Positions 26,771 to 36,894 of a DNA stretch of 64,000 nt are shown in pieces. Numbering within the stretch: the first letter of the stretch is position 1; every line of letters starts with the position of its first letter. A program made the translations under genes and the position numbers. The stretch is taken from the NCBI RefSeq assembly GCF_024199945.1, contig NZ_JANADP010000001.1:1612001-1676000 (forward strand), written 5' to 3'. The stretch is from Bradyrhizobium sp. CCGUVB4N. GTDB taxonomy: Bacteria > Pseudomonadota > Alphaproteobacteria > Rhizobiales > Xanthobacteraceae. Below the pieces are notes generated by a model. The model was not told the DNA's origin. It was given only the letters and a program-made list of their open reading frames with translations, and did not search any database.

Positions 26771-27300
26771 CTTCCTCGGGGCGCTGTCCAAACAACCGGG
26801 GCCACCTCTGCATGACCGGCTGCTGCCGACGGAGATGAGGCGGCTGAAGCAGCTCGAGGGTACGCCTCCGGCGAGGCCGCAGGTTGCTTGGATCATTCTC
26901 GTTGCCAGCGCGTGAGAAGAAATTGCCAGGATCTTCGCCGCAGGAACGAAAGGAGCTCGCGGCGTTTGACGAGGCAGCTATGTGCGGCATGGTGCGACCT
27001 CACTGTTTGCTGCGCTCGATGTCGCCTCGGGTCTCGTCATCGGCAATTGCGACAGGCGCCATGGGCGGTTGAGTTCTTGAAGTGTCCAAAGGAGATCGAT
27101 GCTCAAGTACCTGAAGGGCTCGATGTCCATATCGTCATGGATAACTGCGCCCCACCGGGCGCCTAAGATCAAGGCGTGGCTCGACCGTCGGCCACATTAT
27201 CATGTGCACTTTGCGCCGACTTCGGCGTCATGAATCAATCAAGTCGAGCCCTGGTTCGCTGAGCTCGCCCGAAAGCAGATGAAGCCCACAGCCCTTTAAA
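26771..27300 (+). pseudogene. Decayed transposase remnants (IS3 OrfA tail, IS630 transposase)
   Basis: The first part (about 26817-26860) looks like an IS3 OrfA tail. From about 26995, in shifting frames, the IS630 motifs are visible: Ser-Leu-Phe-Ala-Ala-Leu-Asp-Val-Ala-Ser-Gly, Gly-Leu-Asp-Val-His-Ile-Val-Met-Asp-Asn, His-Val-His-Phe-Ala-Pro-Thr-Ser-Ala and Val-Glu-Pro-Trp-Phe-Ala-Glu-Leu. There are several frameshifts and an in-frame stop after Thr-Ser-Ala-Ser. Confidence 0.65.
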
Positions 27301-28793
27301 ACCTGCGCGCGGAGCGACTGCTCCCGAAGGCCCGTCATGGGTTTCGATCAGGAAAGAGAGGTCGTCGTTGGAGCAAGCCTGAGAGCGAAGTAGATCAGCA
27401 GGCAGCGATTTCACAGCTCGATCGGGTCCCTTTTGCGAACAGCTCTCTGTTGCATGCCGAATTTCCGGTGGCACGACCTGCGTGCCTTGATTAGGCATTG
27501 ATTGCATGTCTCTATCATCTCGATCAATTACTAACGTTAGTGGTTGACTAGACTGCAAAGCTCCGGATGTCGGATGAGGGCAATATAATTCCAGGCTTCG
27601 AGTTGGTCGGCGACAATTTTTGCGAGATCCTCACTGGATCGGCAATGCCCGGCGCAAGTCGGTAAAGAGCTTCGGTCGCTCGCGTGCGTGCATTCCCTAG
27701 CGCACTCGTTCAGCCTTTGCGCGAGAGGAGATCGTAGGCACATCAGTACCACGAGATTCCTTGGTCTACGCTAGGGATGTCGTCTTGGTGCAAACAGCGA
27801 TGTTGTAAATCTGACGTATGTCGCAGTGCTTAAATTCTTAGGACCCGTCCATCTCTTCAAGTGCTTTCCTTGACGACTAGCGTCCCCGGGGGCGCGACTG
27901 GTATGACACTTGCTGAGCTTATCCCGGTCCTTCAGAGTTCTTGGAGAAGCGGATGCTCAGCGTCATCTACACCAATCGGGTTCCGGATCTTGCCCGAACC
28001 TCAGTGCGGCTTGTCGCCCATGTCCGCGAGCGCAAGGACAATGACCAGTGTCAATCGATTCGATCGGCTCGTGTTGAACGGGACGGTGGACGTGCGCGAG
28101 TCGTTCGACGGAAACATGGGTGGTCTCACAATGAGTGCGGCAAATGCGCCGCGTTATCTGCCGGGATTTGGTTCATTTGGATCCGAGACCACCGATCACC
28201 CCAAAGATCGCGGGTTCACCGACGCCGGCTCGCTGCCGATAAGCTATACGCTGGCCGTGGTGACACGCATGAAACAACTGGCGATATAGTCCGTACGAAC
28301 TCATATTCGCTCGCAAGCGAGCCTTTGATAGTGGCATCAAGCAGTTGGAGCGCGGCATCATCAAGCCGGTCTGTGCACTGCTGCTCAGGGGCCTGGCCGA
28401 GGCCGGAACTCTGGATCTCGCCCCGCGGGCGATCGAACAACCAGCTGATGATTGTTTGGTGTAGCGGGGAGGCTGACAAAGCCACACAGTCTAGCGCGAA
28501 ATATGGGCGCAGGCGTCCCCCGCGCGATCCACCATCATTTGAGCACCGACGAAAGAAATTTGGACGTCGCCGTGCAAACCAGCGGAAACGCGCGGGCGTT
28601 CCGACCTTGCCTATATCGACAACGAGTCCATGCCGAAACGGCGCTGAAGGCTTCGTTCGGGCCGAAGCTATCAGCGCAGTCGCTCGGCCGCATTCCGACT
28701 TGGAACACTCCAAAAATGCAACGAACTTCCGTTTGAAACAAACGCAATCGAAAGGCGTACAACTGCCTTCTGGCTTGATCGCGTGAGGCGCCA
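27301..28793. other. 1.5-kb stretch with no recognisable gene
   Basis: Frames up to 281 codons exist on both strands but lack family motifs and overlap each other, so I do not call them. The region upstream of 28794 should contain the promoter of the LuxR-type gene. Confidence 0.4.
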
Positions 28794-29558
28794 ATGAATC
28801 TCTTCAGCTTCGTCGAATGCGCTAGTCAAACGCAATCTCTCAAAGCGCTGTTTGAGCTGCTTGTGAGCTGTGCGAGCGAAGAGGGGTTCACTGAGATCGC
28901 TTACGGAGCACTCACTTTCTCGGAGTCGCTCCGTCTACCGGGGTGCCCGCCGCCTCTGGTAGCTATGAAGGCCCCGCCTGATTGGTGCCGGCGCTATTTG
29001 GAACGCAAGTACTACACCGTTGACCCGGTGGTCCGGCGGACACCAATGTTTGCGGGGCCGTTTCTATGGGACGAGCTCGCCAAAGCATATCAACTGCAGG
29101 CATGCGAACAACGTGTACTACAGGAGGCCAGAGAGGCTGGCCTGAAGAATGGTGTCGGTGTGCCATTATTCGGGCCATTAGGGCAAATATCGGTGATATC
29201 ATTCGCTTCCTGTTTTGATGATGCCGATCCTCAGGCGAATGTGAGGCGCCTTAAGGCGCTGGCTTGGCACTTTCATATTGCGTTTGCGGAGATCGCGAAG
29301 CCCTCAGACTGCGCCTCAAACGGAAAGATCAATCTATCCGAGCGCGAAAAGGATTGCTTGCGATGGGTCGCGGAAGGCAAATCGTCCTGGGAAATCGGGA
29401 AGATACTGAACGTGAGCGAGAATACGGTGAATTTTCATGTTAAGAATGCAATGCGAAAGCTTGGCACGGCGAGCCGGACTCATGGTCTTGTAAAGGCAAT
29501 TCGTCTTGGGCTTATTGAATTTACGGAGCCCGCGTTGACGAAGCCGATGGTAGCCTAA
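28794..29558 (+). CDS. LuxR-family transcriptional regulator with autoinducer-binding domain
   Basis: 254 residues. The N-terminal acyl-homoserine-lactone binding domain keeps the family's key positions: Trp64, Tyr68, Asp77-Pro78 and Trp92, with Gly in Lys-Asn-Gly-Val-Gly-Val-Pro around 120. The C-terminal GerE helix-turn-helix starts at Leu-Ser-Glu-Arg-Glu-Lys-Asp-Cys-Leu and has Glu-Ile-Gly-Lys-Ile-Leu-Asn-Val-Ser-Glu-Asn-Thr-Val-Asn-Phe-His. Proteins of this kind bind DNA when loaded with a diffusible signal. No LuxI-type synthase is visible in the window, so here it looks like a solo regulator. The start ATG directly follows the GCC-AATG context at 28794. Confidence 0.88.
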   Translation: MNLFSFVECASQTQSLKALFELLVSCASEEGFTEIAYGALTFSESLRLPGCPPPLVAMKAPPDWCRRYLERKYYTVDPVVRRTPMFAGPFLWDELAKAYQLQACEQRVLQEAREAGLKNGVGVPLFGPLGQISVISFASCFDDADPQANVRRLKALAWHFHIAFAEIAKPSDCASNGKINLSEREKDCLRWVAEGKSSWEIGKILNVSENTVNFHVKNAMRKLGTASRTHGLVKAIRLGLIEFTEPALTKPMVA

Positions 29559-30621
29559 CTGGTGTCGCGTTCGCTCGCAGGACGCCGCCACAAACGTGGC
29601 AAGCCGATTTCTGCGAGCGAACGAGCAGTGCGCTCTCGGGGCGCTCCAATGCTGTGCTGGTTGCGATGAATCCCCTGACGCGACTTCTTAGTTACTTCGA
29701 CTGATGAGTGCTGCTACTCAATGAGCCCTCGTAAGCTGACGAGTTGTGCCGGTAGAAATCTAGCGCGCCGGACAAGATCACGTGCTGGAAGACATGGGTT
29801 GAATGGTCTTTCGAGGCTTTTGCGTGGAGGAGCGACAGCGACGTATAAAAGCCATGTGATACAGATCGCTCGATATTCCGGACTTGCGGGAGAGCCGCCG
29901 GTCCTCCAGGCCACGGAGGCGCCCTGAAAAAAGTGCTAAACCTTGCCGCGGTTCTGCCGAACCACGTGTCAGCGACTCCCATAGGGAGGTAGAGGGAATG
30001 CATGCCGAGCGCGACTCGGCGGAACGTATCGTCCGCAATGAATATTGTTGGCGATGAACCTCTAGCTTTGCGATCGTCAGGTGTGCAAAATGGGTCACGA
30101 CGTGAGATTTCCCCGAGACTGTGCGGGTCGATGATGCTGCGAGGGGATGGCCGCGAGCTCGATCCAAGAGTCGCGAGCGATCAGCGTCATTCACGTGCTC
30201 TTCGCACTCATCGAGCGCGGGTACATAATGCAGGTCACACATCCGCGCCCTTTGTAGATCATCTCGGGTAGGCGGTGTAGGCGTGTCTCGTGGGCATATT
30301 GGGAATGCCCTCAGCTGTGTCCGTGAGCCGAAAGCCAAAGCATCGGGGTTGAGGTTATCAAGTTAGAAAAAGCCGCCAGCTGTGACGTGCGGACCCATTT
30401 TAAGGTCGCTGGATTCACGAAGTTTAAGCTTTGGCAGAGTGCGATAGTAACACGCCTCGAGCATAGTTGTTGATGGACGCTATCGTGCCCTGCTCACTCG
30501 GTGCCCTCACATCCAGGCAAACGCATCCTTCGACTGTCTGAATGAAAATGAAATGCCTTTAAGCTAAGCATCAGCTTTTGAAGACAAGAGGCGCTCCGAT
30601 GATTGGGCGCTCCTAAAATTA
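29559..30621. other. 1-kb intergenic stretch
   Basis: No gene recognised. Overlapping frames at 29692-30338 on the minus strand have no motif. Confidence 0.4.
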
Positions 30622-30658
30622 GCTCAAGAAAGAGCCCCGGCTAAAGGCCGGAGCTCTC
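30622..30658 (-). terminator. Intrinsic terminator of the outer-membrane protein gene
   Basis: Read on the minus strand, GAGCTCCGGCC-TTTA-GCCGGGGCTC forms a stable hairpin followed by TTTCTT, 28 bases after the stop of the gene at 30686. Confidence 0.8.
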
Positions 30659-30685
30659 GATCGCCCTTTGGAGGTGAGGAGATCG

Positions 30686-31426
30686 CTACTTGAGAACTAA
30701 GGGCCAGCCAAACTTGTAATTGACTCGCGCGGTCACGAGATCGAAATCTTGGTGGATGCGATCGTTCCTAAGGGTGCCACCGCCGGCGGCGGTGAAGTTC
30801 ACGTCGCTAGTCGGCATAAACACATGGTCGTACTCGAGGCCAGCTGACCAATTCGGCGTCAAGTTGACCTCGAATCCGGCACCAACGACGCCGCCCCAAC
30901 GTGTCGTGTCCGCGCTCCCAAGTTGCGTGCCTGAAGCAACGGAGTTGACCTGGTAGCTGCTGCTCACGATCGCGGTGCCACCTTTGGCGTAAAGCAGTAC
31001 GTTGCTGACGGCATACCCGATCTGGCCAGTGACCAAGCCGAACGCGTCGATCCTTGTCTGGTTCCTGTCGGCTGGGAAAGCAGTGCTGATATTGGAGCCG
31101 TTGAAATCGGCCCAGTTGCCCTGGCCCTCGACGCCGAGCACTGTCTGGCCGATCTGCCAGCGATGGCCGATCTGGCCACCCACCGTGCCGCCGCTTGCGT
31201 CGTGGGAGCCCTCAGGATTCGTGCCGGCAAAATCCCATGAATTGTGGCTCGACCCCCATCCGCCGTTGACGCCGGCATAGAAGCCGCTCCAGTCGTAGAA
31301 CGCGACCACGACCGGTGCGGGTGGCGCCTTGGTGTAGACGGGCTGTGCAGCGAGATCCGCGGCGAATGCAGGCGCCGCAGCGGTGAGTGCGACGATGCTC
31401 GTAGTCATAAGCAACAAGTTTTTCAT
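30686..31426 (-). CDS. Outer-membrane beta-barrel protein, Omp25/Omp31 type
   Basis: 246 residues from ATG 31426; an alternative in-frame ATG is at 31438. The signal peptide Met-Lys-Asn-Leu-Leu-Leu-Met-Thr-Thr-Ser with cleavage after Ala-Phe-Ala is clear. The mature protein starts Ala-Asp-Leu-Ala-Ala and has the family hallmark Tyr-Asp-Trp-Ser-Gly-Phe-Tyr-Ala-Gly-Val-Asn-Gly-Gly-Trp-Gly. Alternating strands end in Val-Asn-Tyr-Lys-Phe-Gly-Trp, matching the beta-signal for outer-membrane assembly except for the last residues. Single gene with its own terminator; a surface structural role is typical. Confidence 0.88.
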   Translation of the reverse strand: MKNLLLMTTSIVALTAAAPAFAADLAAQPVYTKAPPAPVVVAFYDWSGFYAGVNGGWGSSHNSWDFAGTNPEGSHDASGGTVGGQIGHRWQIGQTVLGVEGQGNWADFNGSNISTAFPADRNQTRIDAFGLVTGQIGYAVSNVLLYAKGGTAIVSSSYQVNSVASGTQLGSADTTRWGGVVGAGFEVNLTPNWSAGLEYDHVFMPTSDVNFTAAGGGTLRNDRIHQDFDLVTARVNYKFGWPLVLK

Positions 31427-31438
31427 TTCGAGCTTCAT

Positions 31439-32026
31439 TTCCTTTAGCGGCCCCCGGCCGGGCGCGTCATAACAGCGCCAACGCAAATTGCTGTAACTGC
31501 TGCGCAACATTCACCTTGGAAGAATCGGCTTGATTCTGACGCTGCGAGAGGTTGTACGCTTGAACGTTGCTGACAATGAACGCATTGGCTGTATTTGATG
31601 CGTACGGAAATTCTGACAATGGAGTAGGTGGCCGTATGTCGAAGCTCGTTGACGAAGGCTGACGGCCCGGATGCTTTCGCTGATGGACGACGACTGGAGT
31701 ACGGTACCAGCGCATTTGCCCGAGCAGCGTCAAATGTGCGTTCGTTGAAGCTGTCGTGTCCATCTTGCGAGAGAATGAGGGCGTAGAAATGCCGCTGCGT
31801 TGGCAAACCGGTGGTCCATGGAGAGTGGTCCGCTATCCACACGGCTTCGCAGGCACCGAGATTGCCGCGCGCTGAAACAATTTGCGACATTGAAGGAGCT
31901 AGCTCGACGATGCTTTGCTACATGCGCAGCAGCGAATGTCAGGGTGCAGAGGGACAGTGGGTCTTCGGCTACTGCAGCACAGCGATGCCTGAGGTGGATT
32001 GTGGTCCGCTAGCAGGTCGCCTAATC
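31439..32026. other. Intergenic stretch upstream of the omp gene
   Basis: It contains the omp promoter region (not assigned) and no recognisable gene. Confidence 0.4.
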
Positions 32027-33457
32027 TTACTGCGTCACAAAAGAAGGCGCTGTTTGATCGGGCGAATGCAACAGGGACAGCGTGAGAGGGTGCGGACGAT
32101 GGCAACGATCAGTCTTCGCCGCATCGTCGCAATCGAGTTCGGGATGTGACGTTCGGGTCGCAGCAGCGGAGCCTCTGGGTCGGTAACCGTTGGAAACCGC
32201 AAGTCTCTTGAACGGCCTGGTGGAACGAGATCCCGAGGGGGGAATCGTCTCCCTCTCGGAGACCAGGAATCCGTAGGCTGCGATGCACAGCGTAGCGTGG
32301 TGGTGGAAGCCACGCCAACCTCGCCCTTCGAAATGCCCGAGCCCGACCTCTTGTTTGAGATCCTGATAATCGCGCTCGATGCGCCAGCGCAGCTTGGTTA
32401 GATCGACTAGCCTTCCAAAAGTGATCGTTTCCGGCAACGTTGAAAGCCAGTATTTGGTCGGCTCGTCCTCACCTTCTGGCCATTCGATCAAAAGCCATTC
32501 TTCCGGTCGGCTTTCGGTGAGTTGGTAATCTCGATGCGCGACGCAAACGCGCGCGCGAGCGAAGCGCGACGATAGCCGCTCGGCCGCGCCCTCTCGCCAC
32601 TTGATCGTGCGCCAGACCCGCTTAGGAAGGCAAAGAGCAAGCTCCTTGACCGAAATCGGTTGATGCTTGTGGTCGCGGCGCAGCAGCTTTGGTGGTCGCC
32701 CTTTGCCCGACCATTTTTTCGGCGGTAGCGGCGCCGTGTCGGATGTCCACACCGTGGTGTTTGGCAAGATACCAGCCACATAGGTCAACGCCAACGCGCT
32801 GATGCTGGTCCGCAGGTCCGTGTTGCAGCCATATCCGGCATCCATCAGCACCACGCCGCGAGGAAGCCCGGTTCTGCAGGCTGCTTCGATCTGTTCAAGC
32901 GCGATCTCTGGCTTGGTCTTAAAGCTGATCTCCTTGGGCACGCCCGCTTTGCGCCGACGTTTCTTATCTGCCGCCCATTCCTGCGGCAGATAGAGACGAT
33001 ACATCGCCGGCAGACTGGCGTGGTGATTGGCAAGCGACAGGGATACCGCGACTTGGCAGTTATCCTGCTTGCCGAGCTGCCCGCAATATTGACGCGCCAC
33101 ACCGACCGAGTGCGCTCCCTTCTTGGGAAAACCGGTGTCATCGATGATCCACGCTTCGATCGGTCCATGGCGCTCTATCGCCGGCAGTACCATCTCACCC
33201 ACTTTGGCCAAAACACCCTCGTCAGACCAAGGCGATTGGCCGACGAAGTGCAGCAGCGACTGATGCTGCGCCGCCGTCCGATCAGGTGCCGTTACCGCTG
33301 CCATAGGCTCAACGCTTTTACGCTCCCCCGGCATGATTAAGCCGATGCAATAATCAAACAACGGCTGGGCCCGGTCCGCATGTCCGATCACACTCACAAG
33401 TTTCTCGACAAAAGCCGAAAATCGCGATTCACTGCCGCCTGATGTCCGGAGATCCAT
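32027..33457 (-). CDS. IS701-family transposase
   Basis: 476 residues, complete. It shows Trp-Ile-Ile-Asp-Asp-Thr-Gly-Phe-Pro-Lys-Lys-Gly (first Asp), Val-Val-Leu-Met-Asp-Ala-Gly-Tyr-Gly (second Asp), Tyr-Gln-Asp-Leu-Lys-Gln-Glu-Val-Gly-Leu-Gly-His-Phe-Glu (Glu) and the C-terminal Gly-Trp-Arg-Gly-Phe-His-His-His-Ala. The terminal repeats of the element could not be defined confidently. Its right edge (about 33480) directly touches the C-terminal end of the second serine recombinase. Confidence 0.85.
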   Translation of the reverse strand: MDLRTSGGSESRFSAFVEKLVSVIGHADRAQPLFDYCIGLIMPGERKSVEPMAAVTAPDRTAAQHQSLLHFVGQSPWSDEGVLAKVGEMVLPAIERHGPIEAWIIDDTGFPKKGAHSVGVARQYCGQLGKQDNCQVAVSLSLANHHASLPAMYRLYLPQEWAADKKRRRKAGVPKEISFKTKPEIALEQIEAACRTGLPRGVVLMDAGYGCNTDLRTSISALALTYVAGILPNTTVWTSDTAPLPPKKWSGKGRPPKLLRRDHKHQPISVKELALCLPKRVWRTIKWREGAAERLSSRFARARVCVAHRDYQLTESRPEEWLLIEWPEGEDEPTKYWLSTLPETITFGRLVDLTKLRWRIERDYQDLKQEVGLGHFEGRGWRGFHHHATLCIAAYGFLVSERETIPPSGSRSTRPFKRLAVSNGYRPRGSAAATRTSHPELDCDDAAKTDRCHRPHPLTLSLLHSPDQTAPSFVTQ

Positions 33458-33485
33458 ATCAGCCCCCGTTGCCGATGCCTGAATC

Positions 33486-35550
33486 TCAACAGGTAACTGA
33501 TTCTCTTAGATCAAGTTGCGCAATGACGTGGTTTCGAAGGTCTCCGATAGCGTCAAGAACGGATTGTGTATTCGGGAAGAGATAGGCGCCGCTTGGTTGG
33601 CGATCAATGAGCAAACGCTTACTTCGGATCTGTACATAGAGCCAGTTCACCGGAATCTCGAGCCTTCGTGCCAGTTCGGGCGGGCTGAGGAGTGAGTCGT
33701 CATGCTCCCATCGGCTGCGCTGGGTAGCTACCTTGATGGCAGCAGCACGACGGAGCCGCCCAACGGTGATGGGCAGCACCTTATCGGCGCAACGGGGAGA
33801 GCGGTGGCCTTCTTGGGTAAGGATTGCGGCGATCTCGTCGTCTGGGACGCCGTCGCGGGCGAGCGCCAGCGAGCTCCCGCATCTCTGTGCCTCGCGTCAA
33901 TCTGGTGACGGAGTTGACGCTCATCTTCACCTCGAGCTCCGTCACGGCGCCTCCCCGCCAGACGATCCTGGCCAGGGCCAAGTCGTGCTCACCACGGTCG
34001 AGCACGACCTTTTCGATGAGGCATCGCAACAAAGCCTTGCGATGCGCGTCCGAGATAGTCTCGTCACCCCATATCTGCGGGAGGCGGCCGGTGAGGCTGA
34101 TGACCTTGTCGTTGAGCTCCTTGCTTATCGCTACTTGCGTGATGGCTTTGGACGGCGTCTGTCGGGCAAGCGCTTCCTCGGCGGCGCGCAAGTCGTTTAG
34201 CGCCGCTTCCCATCGGCGCTCGAGTTCCGAGGCGACCAGCCGATTATCTGGATCAGCTCGGTTGAACTGCCGTTCGGCAAGCGCCGCCGCGTACCGCTTG
34301 CGCTCGAGCTCTCGTTCTGCGCTGGAGCGTAACGCATTGTTCATCTGCTGCTGGACCCGGCGGGAACGCGACAAGGCATCGAGTTCGGCCGGCGCTAGTG
34401 CGGTCAGGAATGCATCGCCAACGGCTGCATCGATATGGGCGGCGCGGATGTGTTGGCAGGTTGGCTGACCTCCCTGGGTACGCAGGTGGTTGCATATATA
34501 CTCGCCGCCGCCCTTATAGCGGACGTACATCTTATGGCCGCATCGTGCGCACCAGGCGATGCCGTGGAGCAGAAGCTCGCCATTGCGAGGCGCGCCTCGG
34601 GTTTTGATGCGCATGTATTCGGCTCGGTTATCTCTGATGACGGCCCGGATTTTTTCATAAATTGGCCAGTCGATATAGGCTGGATATCGATCCTTGACGA
34701 CGATCCGCCACTCCTCCATCGGCCGCGGAGCCTTTTGTGGCAGGGCGCCCTCCCGCTTCGGCGGCTGGAAGCGGGTTCGTCCATAGACGAAGGCGCCCGC
34801 GTAGGCGGGGTTCTTCAAGATGGCCGCTACAGCAGCCAGCGTTGCGCGCGTCCAGCACAAATCACCATACCGATCACGACGCGGCGGTTCCAGGTCACGC
34901 TCGTTTAACGCTCGCATGACCTTGGCAACGCTGCGCAGCTGCAGGAACAACTGGAAGACGAGACCGAGCCGCCCTTGCACGGCCATGTCGGGATCCTTAA
35001 CGACCACTCCGCTCGGGTCCCGCATCAGTCCGACTGGAAGCATAACCGTAAGTTCGCGGCGTTCGGCTTTAGCCAGCAGGCCGGCGGTCAGCCGGCTGCG
35101 GATCGTATGTAGCTCAAGCTCGGAGATCGAACCCTGCAGCCCGAGAAGCAACCGTCCGTTGGGAGTGCCCGGATCATAGACACCATCGCGGTCGGCTATC
35201 AGGCAGCCACGTAGACCACAGATATCCAGGAGCGGATACCAGTCGGTACAATTGCGCGCCAAGCGGGTCACGTCGGTCGACAGGATAAGTCCCGCTTCGC
35301 TCAGGCCAACACGGCCAACGAGTTCCTTGAAGCCGTTACGCTGTGCTATAGACGCGCCGCTCAACCCGAGATCGGCGTCAATCACGTCGATGGCCGCCTC
35401 ACGCCATCCGAGTTCGCGGGCGCGCTGGCGAAGCGCATATTGAAGGCGCAGGCATTCCTGATTGCTTACGACCTGGTGGGGCGTCGACTGCCGGATGTAG
35501 ACTACGGCTTTGCGCGCCAAGTGGCTTGATGTGACCAACTCGGACTTCAT
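33486..35550 (-). pseudogene. Large serine recombinase with a frameshift near the C-terminus
   Basis: The N-terminal resolvase domain has Tyr-Ile-Arg-Gln-Ser-Thr (nucleophile Ser), Asp-Ala-Asp-Leu-Gly-Leu-Ser-Gly and Val-Thr-Arg-Leu-Ala-Arg-Asn. The recombinase domain and a zinc ribbon follow (Ala-Trp-Cys-Ala-Arg-Cys-Gly-His, later Thr-Cys-Gln-His). After Met-Arg-Glu-Leu-Ala at about 33875 one extra base shifts the frame into an Arg/Pro-rich tail. In the shifted frame the real C-terminus continues as Leu-Ala-Arg-Asp-Gly-Val-Pro-Asp-Asp-Glu-Ile-Ala-Ala-Ile-Leu and ends at 33486 with an excisionase-like helix-turn-helix. It could be a sequencing error or a true lesion. Confidence 0.8.
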
Positions 35551-35647
35551 GAGGGATCTCCGCCAAAATCGCGGCGACGTCTTCGACGATCTGGCGTCGG
35601 AGCGCGGGCGTCAGCGTCGACCAAAGATCGGCTGGATCCATGCTCAT
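35399..35647 (-). CDS. Small helical accessory protein, diverged version
   Basis: 82 codons starting Met-Ser-Met-Asp-Pro-Ala-Asp-Leu-Trp. The conserved part is Leu-Trp-Ser-Thr-Leu then Arg-Arg-Gln-Ile-Val-Glu-Asp-Val-Ala-Ala-Ile-Leu, the same Trp-x-x-Leu...Arg...Val...Leu-Ala pattern as at 48290-48466. The last 50 or so codons overlap the recombinase gene in another frame and may not be conserved. Confidence 0.5.
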   Translation of the reverse strand: MSMDPADLWSTLTPALRRQIVEDVAAILAEIPHEVRVGHIKPLGAQSRSLHPAVDAPPGRKQSGMPAPSICASPARPRTRMA

Positions 35648-35893
35648 GTGCGTCGGGACAATCCGCTGTCGACAGAAGCTCGAGTAGAGCCTCCATACTT
35701 AGCTTAATCTGATTTGTTTCTTGTTCATAATATTCGATTGCGCTTGCCTGAATCAGGAGACTGCTTTCTGTCCGAAACTCAACTTCATACGAAGCGGGAA
35801 TGCGCCCTCGCTGGCCGATCTTCCTGATCACTCGATATGAGCGGCCCCACAAAGGATGGTGGGGGTCCCGAACCTCGACCAACTCCGGAAATG
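35547..35893 (-). CDS. DUF5372-like accessory protein, diverged version
   Basis: Contains Leu-Val-Glu-Val-Arg-Asp-Pro-His-His-Pro-Leu-Trp-Gly-Arg-Ser-Tyr-Arg-Val-Ile, aligning with the Val-Arg-Ser-Arg-His-Pro-Phe-Glu-Gly segment of the other element's protein. It ends with a TGA overlapping the recombinase ATG (ATGA). A TTG near 35893 is a possible start; no ATG or GTG was found in the conserved part. The frame also stays open upstream into IS66 DNA, which is not meaningful. Confidence 0.45.
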
Positions 35894-35933
35894 ATTCGTC
35901 AGACTCACTATTGGGGACATTCCTCAATCCCCT

Positions 35934-35996
35934 CGCTGTCCGGGATCGATTGGCGCAACCCACAAGAAACCTATCGTCCGACGCGGGTCGGATAGT
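35934..35996 (+). pseudogene. IS66 tnpB, last codons
   Basis: The frame reads Leu-Ser-Gly-Ile-Asp-Trp-Arg-Asn-Pro-Gln-Glu, then Arg-Pro-Thr-Arg-Val-Gly-stop, the normal end of IS66 TnpB. The rest of tnpB is missing, displaced by the serine-recombinase element. Confidence 0.75.
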
Positions 35997-36041
35997 CGTT
36001 TTACGGTTTGAATCTGCTGCTTGATCTGATTCAATGGCTTC

Positions 36042-36894
36042 ATGATATCGAAGCCGGACGATCTTCCATCGGACCTTGTCAGTGCTCTGGCGGCGCTGCA
36101 GGCCGCGCGTGAGGCGCGGCTGCGAGCCGAGGCGGTGGCTGCCAGTGCGCGGGCGGAGCTGACGGACAACGAGGCGCTGATCGCGCATCTCGAGCTGCGG
36201 ATCGAGAAGCTCAAACGCGAACTGTACGGGCAGCGCTCCGAGCGCACGGCACGGCTGCTCGAGCAGCTGGAGTTGGAGCTCGAAGAACTCGTCACGACGG
36301 CGAGCGAGGATGAGCTTGCCGCGCAGGCCGCAGCGGCGAAGACGCAGAACGTCCGCCCCTTCATGCGCAAACGGCCGGTGCGCAAGCCATGGTCGGATGA
36401 CATCGAACGCGAGCGCGTCGTCATTGAGGCTCCAACGGCCTGTGTCTGCTGCGGTGGATCGCGGCTGGCGAAGATCGGTGAGGATGTGACCAAGACGCTG
36501 GAGGAGATCCCGCGCCGGTTCAAGCTGATCGAGACGGTACGCGAGAAGTTCACCTGCCGCGATTGCGAGAAGATCAGCCAGCCGCCCGCGCCGTTCCATG
36601 CCACGCCCCGCGGATTCATCGGTCCACAATTGCTGGCGACGATCCTGTTCGACAAGTTCGGCATGCATATCCCGCTCAACCGCCAGAGTGCGCGCTTCAA
36701 GTGCGAGGGGATCGACCTACCGTTGTCGACGCTGGCCGACCAGGTCGGCCACGGGACCTTCGCCGTTATGCCGCTCTTCCACTTGATCGAACGCCATGTG
36801 CTCGCTGCCGAGCGCCTTCATGGCGATGACACCACCATCCGTATCCTGGCCAAGGGCAAGTGCACGACCGGGCGGATCTGGACTTATGTGCGGG
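36042..36894 (+). pseudogene. IS66-family transposase TnpC, N-terminal part, truncated by a RIT element
   Basis: About 284 codons. They cover an N-terminal coiled coil (Leu-Arg-Ile-Glu-Lys-Leu-Lys-Arg-Glu-Leu-Tyr-Gly-Gln-Arg-Ser-Glu-Arg), zinc-finger cysteines (Cys-Val-Cys-Cys-Gly-Gly, Cys-Arg-Asp-Cys) and the first catalytic Asp in His-Gly-Asp-Asp-Thr-Thr-Ile. After Trp-Thr-Tyr-Val-Arg-Asp the frame enters the RIT terminal repeat. The missing C-terminal half is not found right of the RIT element. Confidence 0.85.

Larger units (their letters stand above)
33486..35930 (-). mobile_element. Second serine-recombinase element (diverged), inserted in IS66 tnpB
   Basis: The same three-gene order as the element at 46080-48831: DUF5372-like gene, small helical gene, large serine recombinase, overlapping on the minus strand. 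On its right the sequence immediately becomes the last codons of an IS66 tnpB gene (Leu-Ser-Gly-Ile-Asp-Trp-Arg). The left end abuts an IS701 transposase gene and no tnpB 5' part is found there, so that side was probably rearranged. Confidence 0.65.

Noticed and set aside
27941..28786. A 281-codon open frame before the LuxR gene
   Set aside because: High-GC open frame with no motif, overlapped by an equally long antisense frame; no family recognised.
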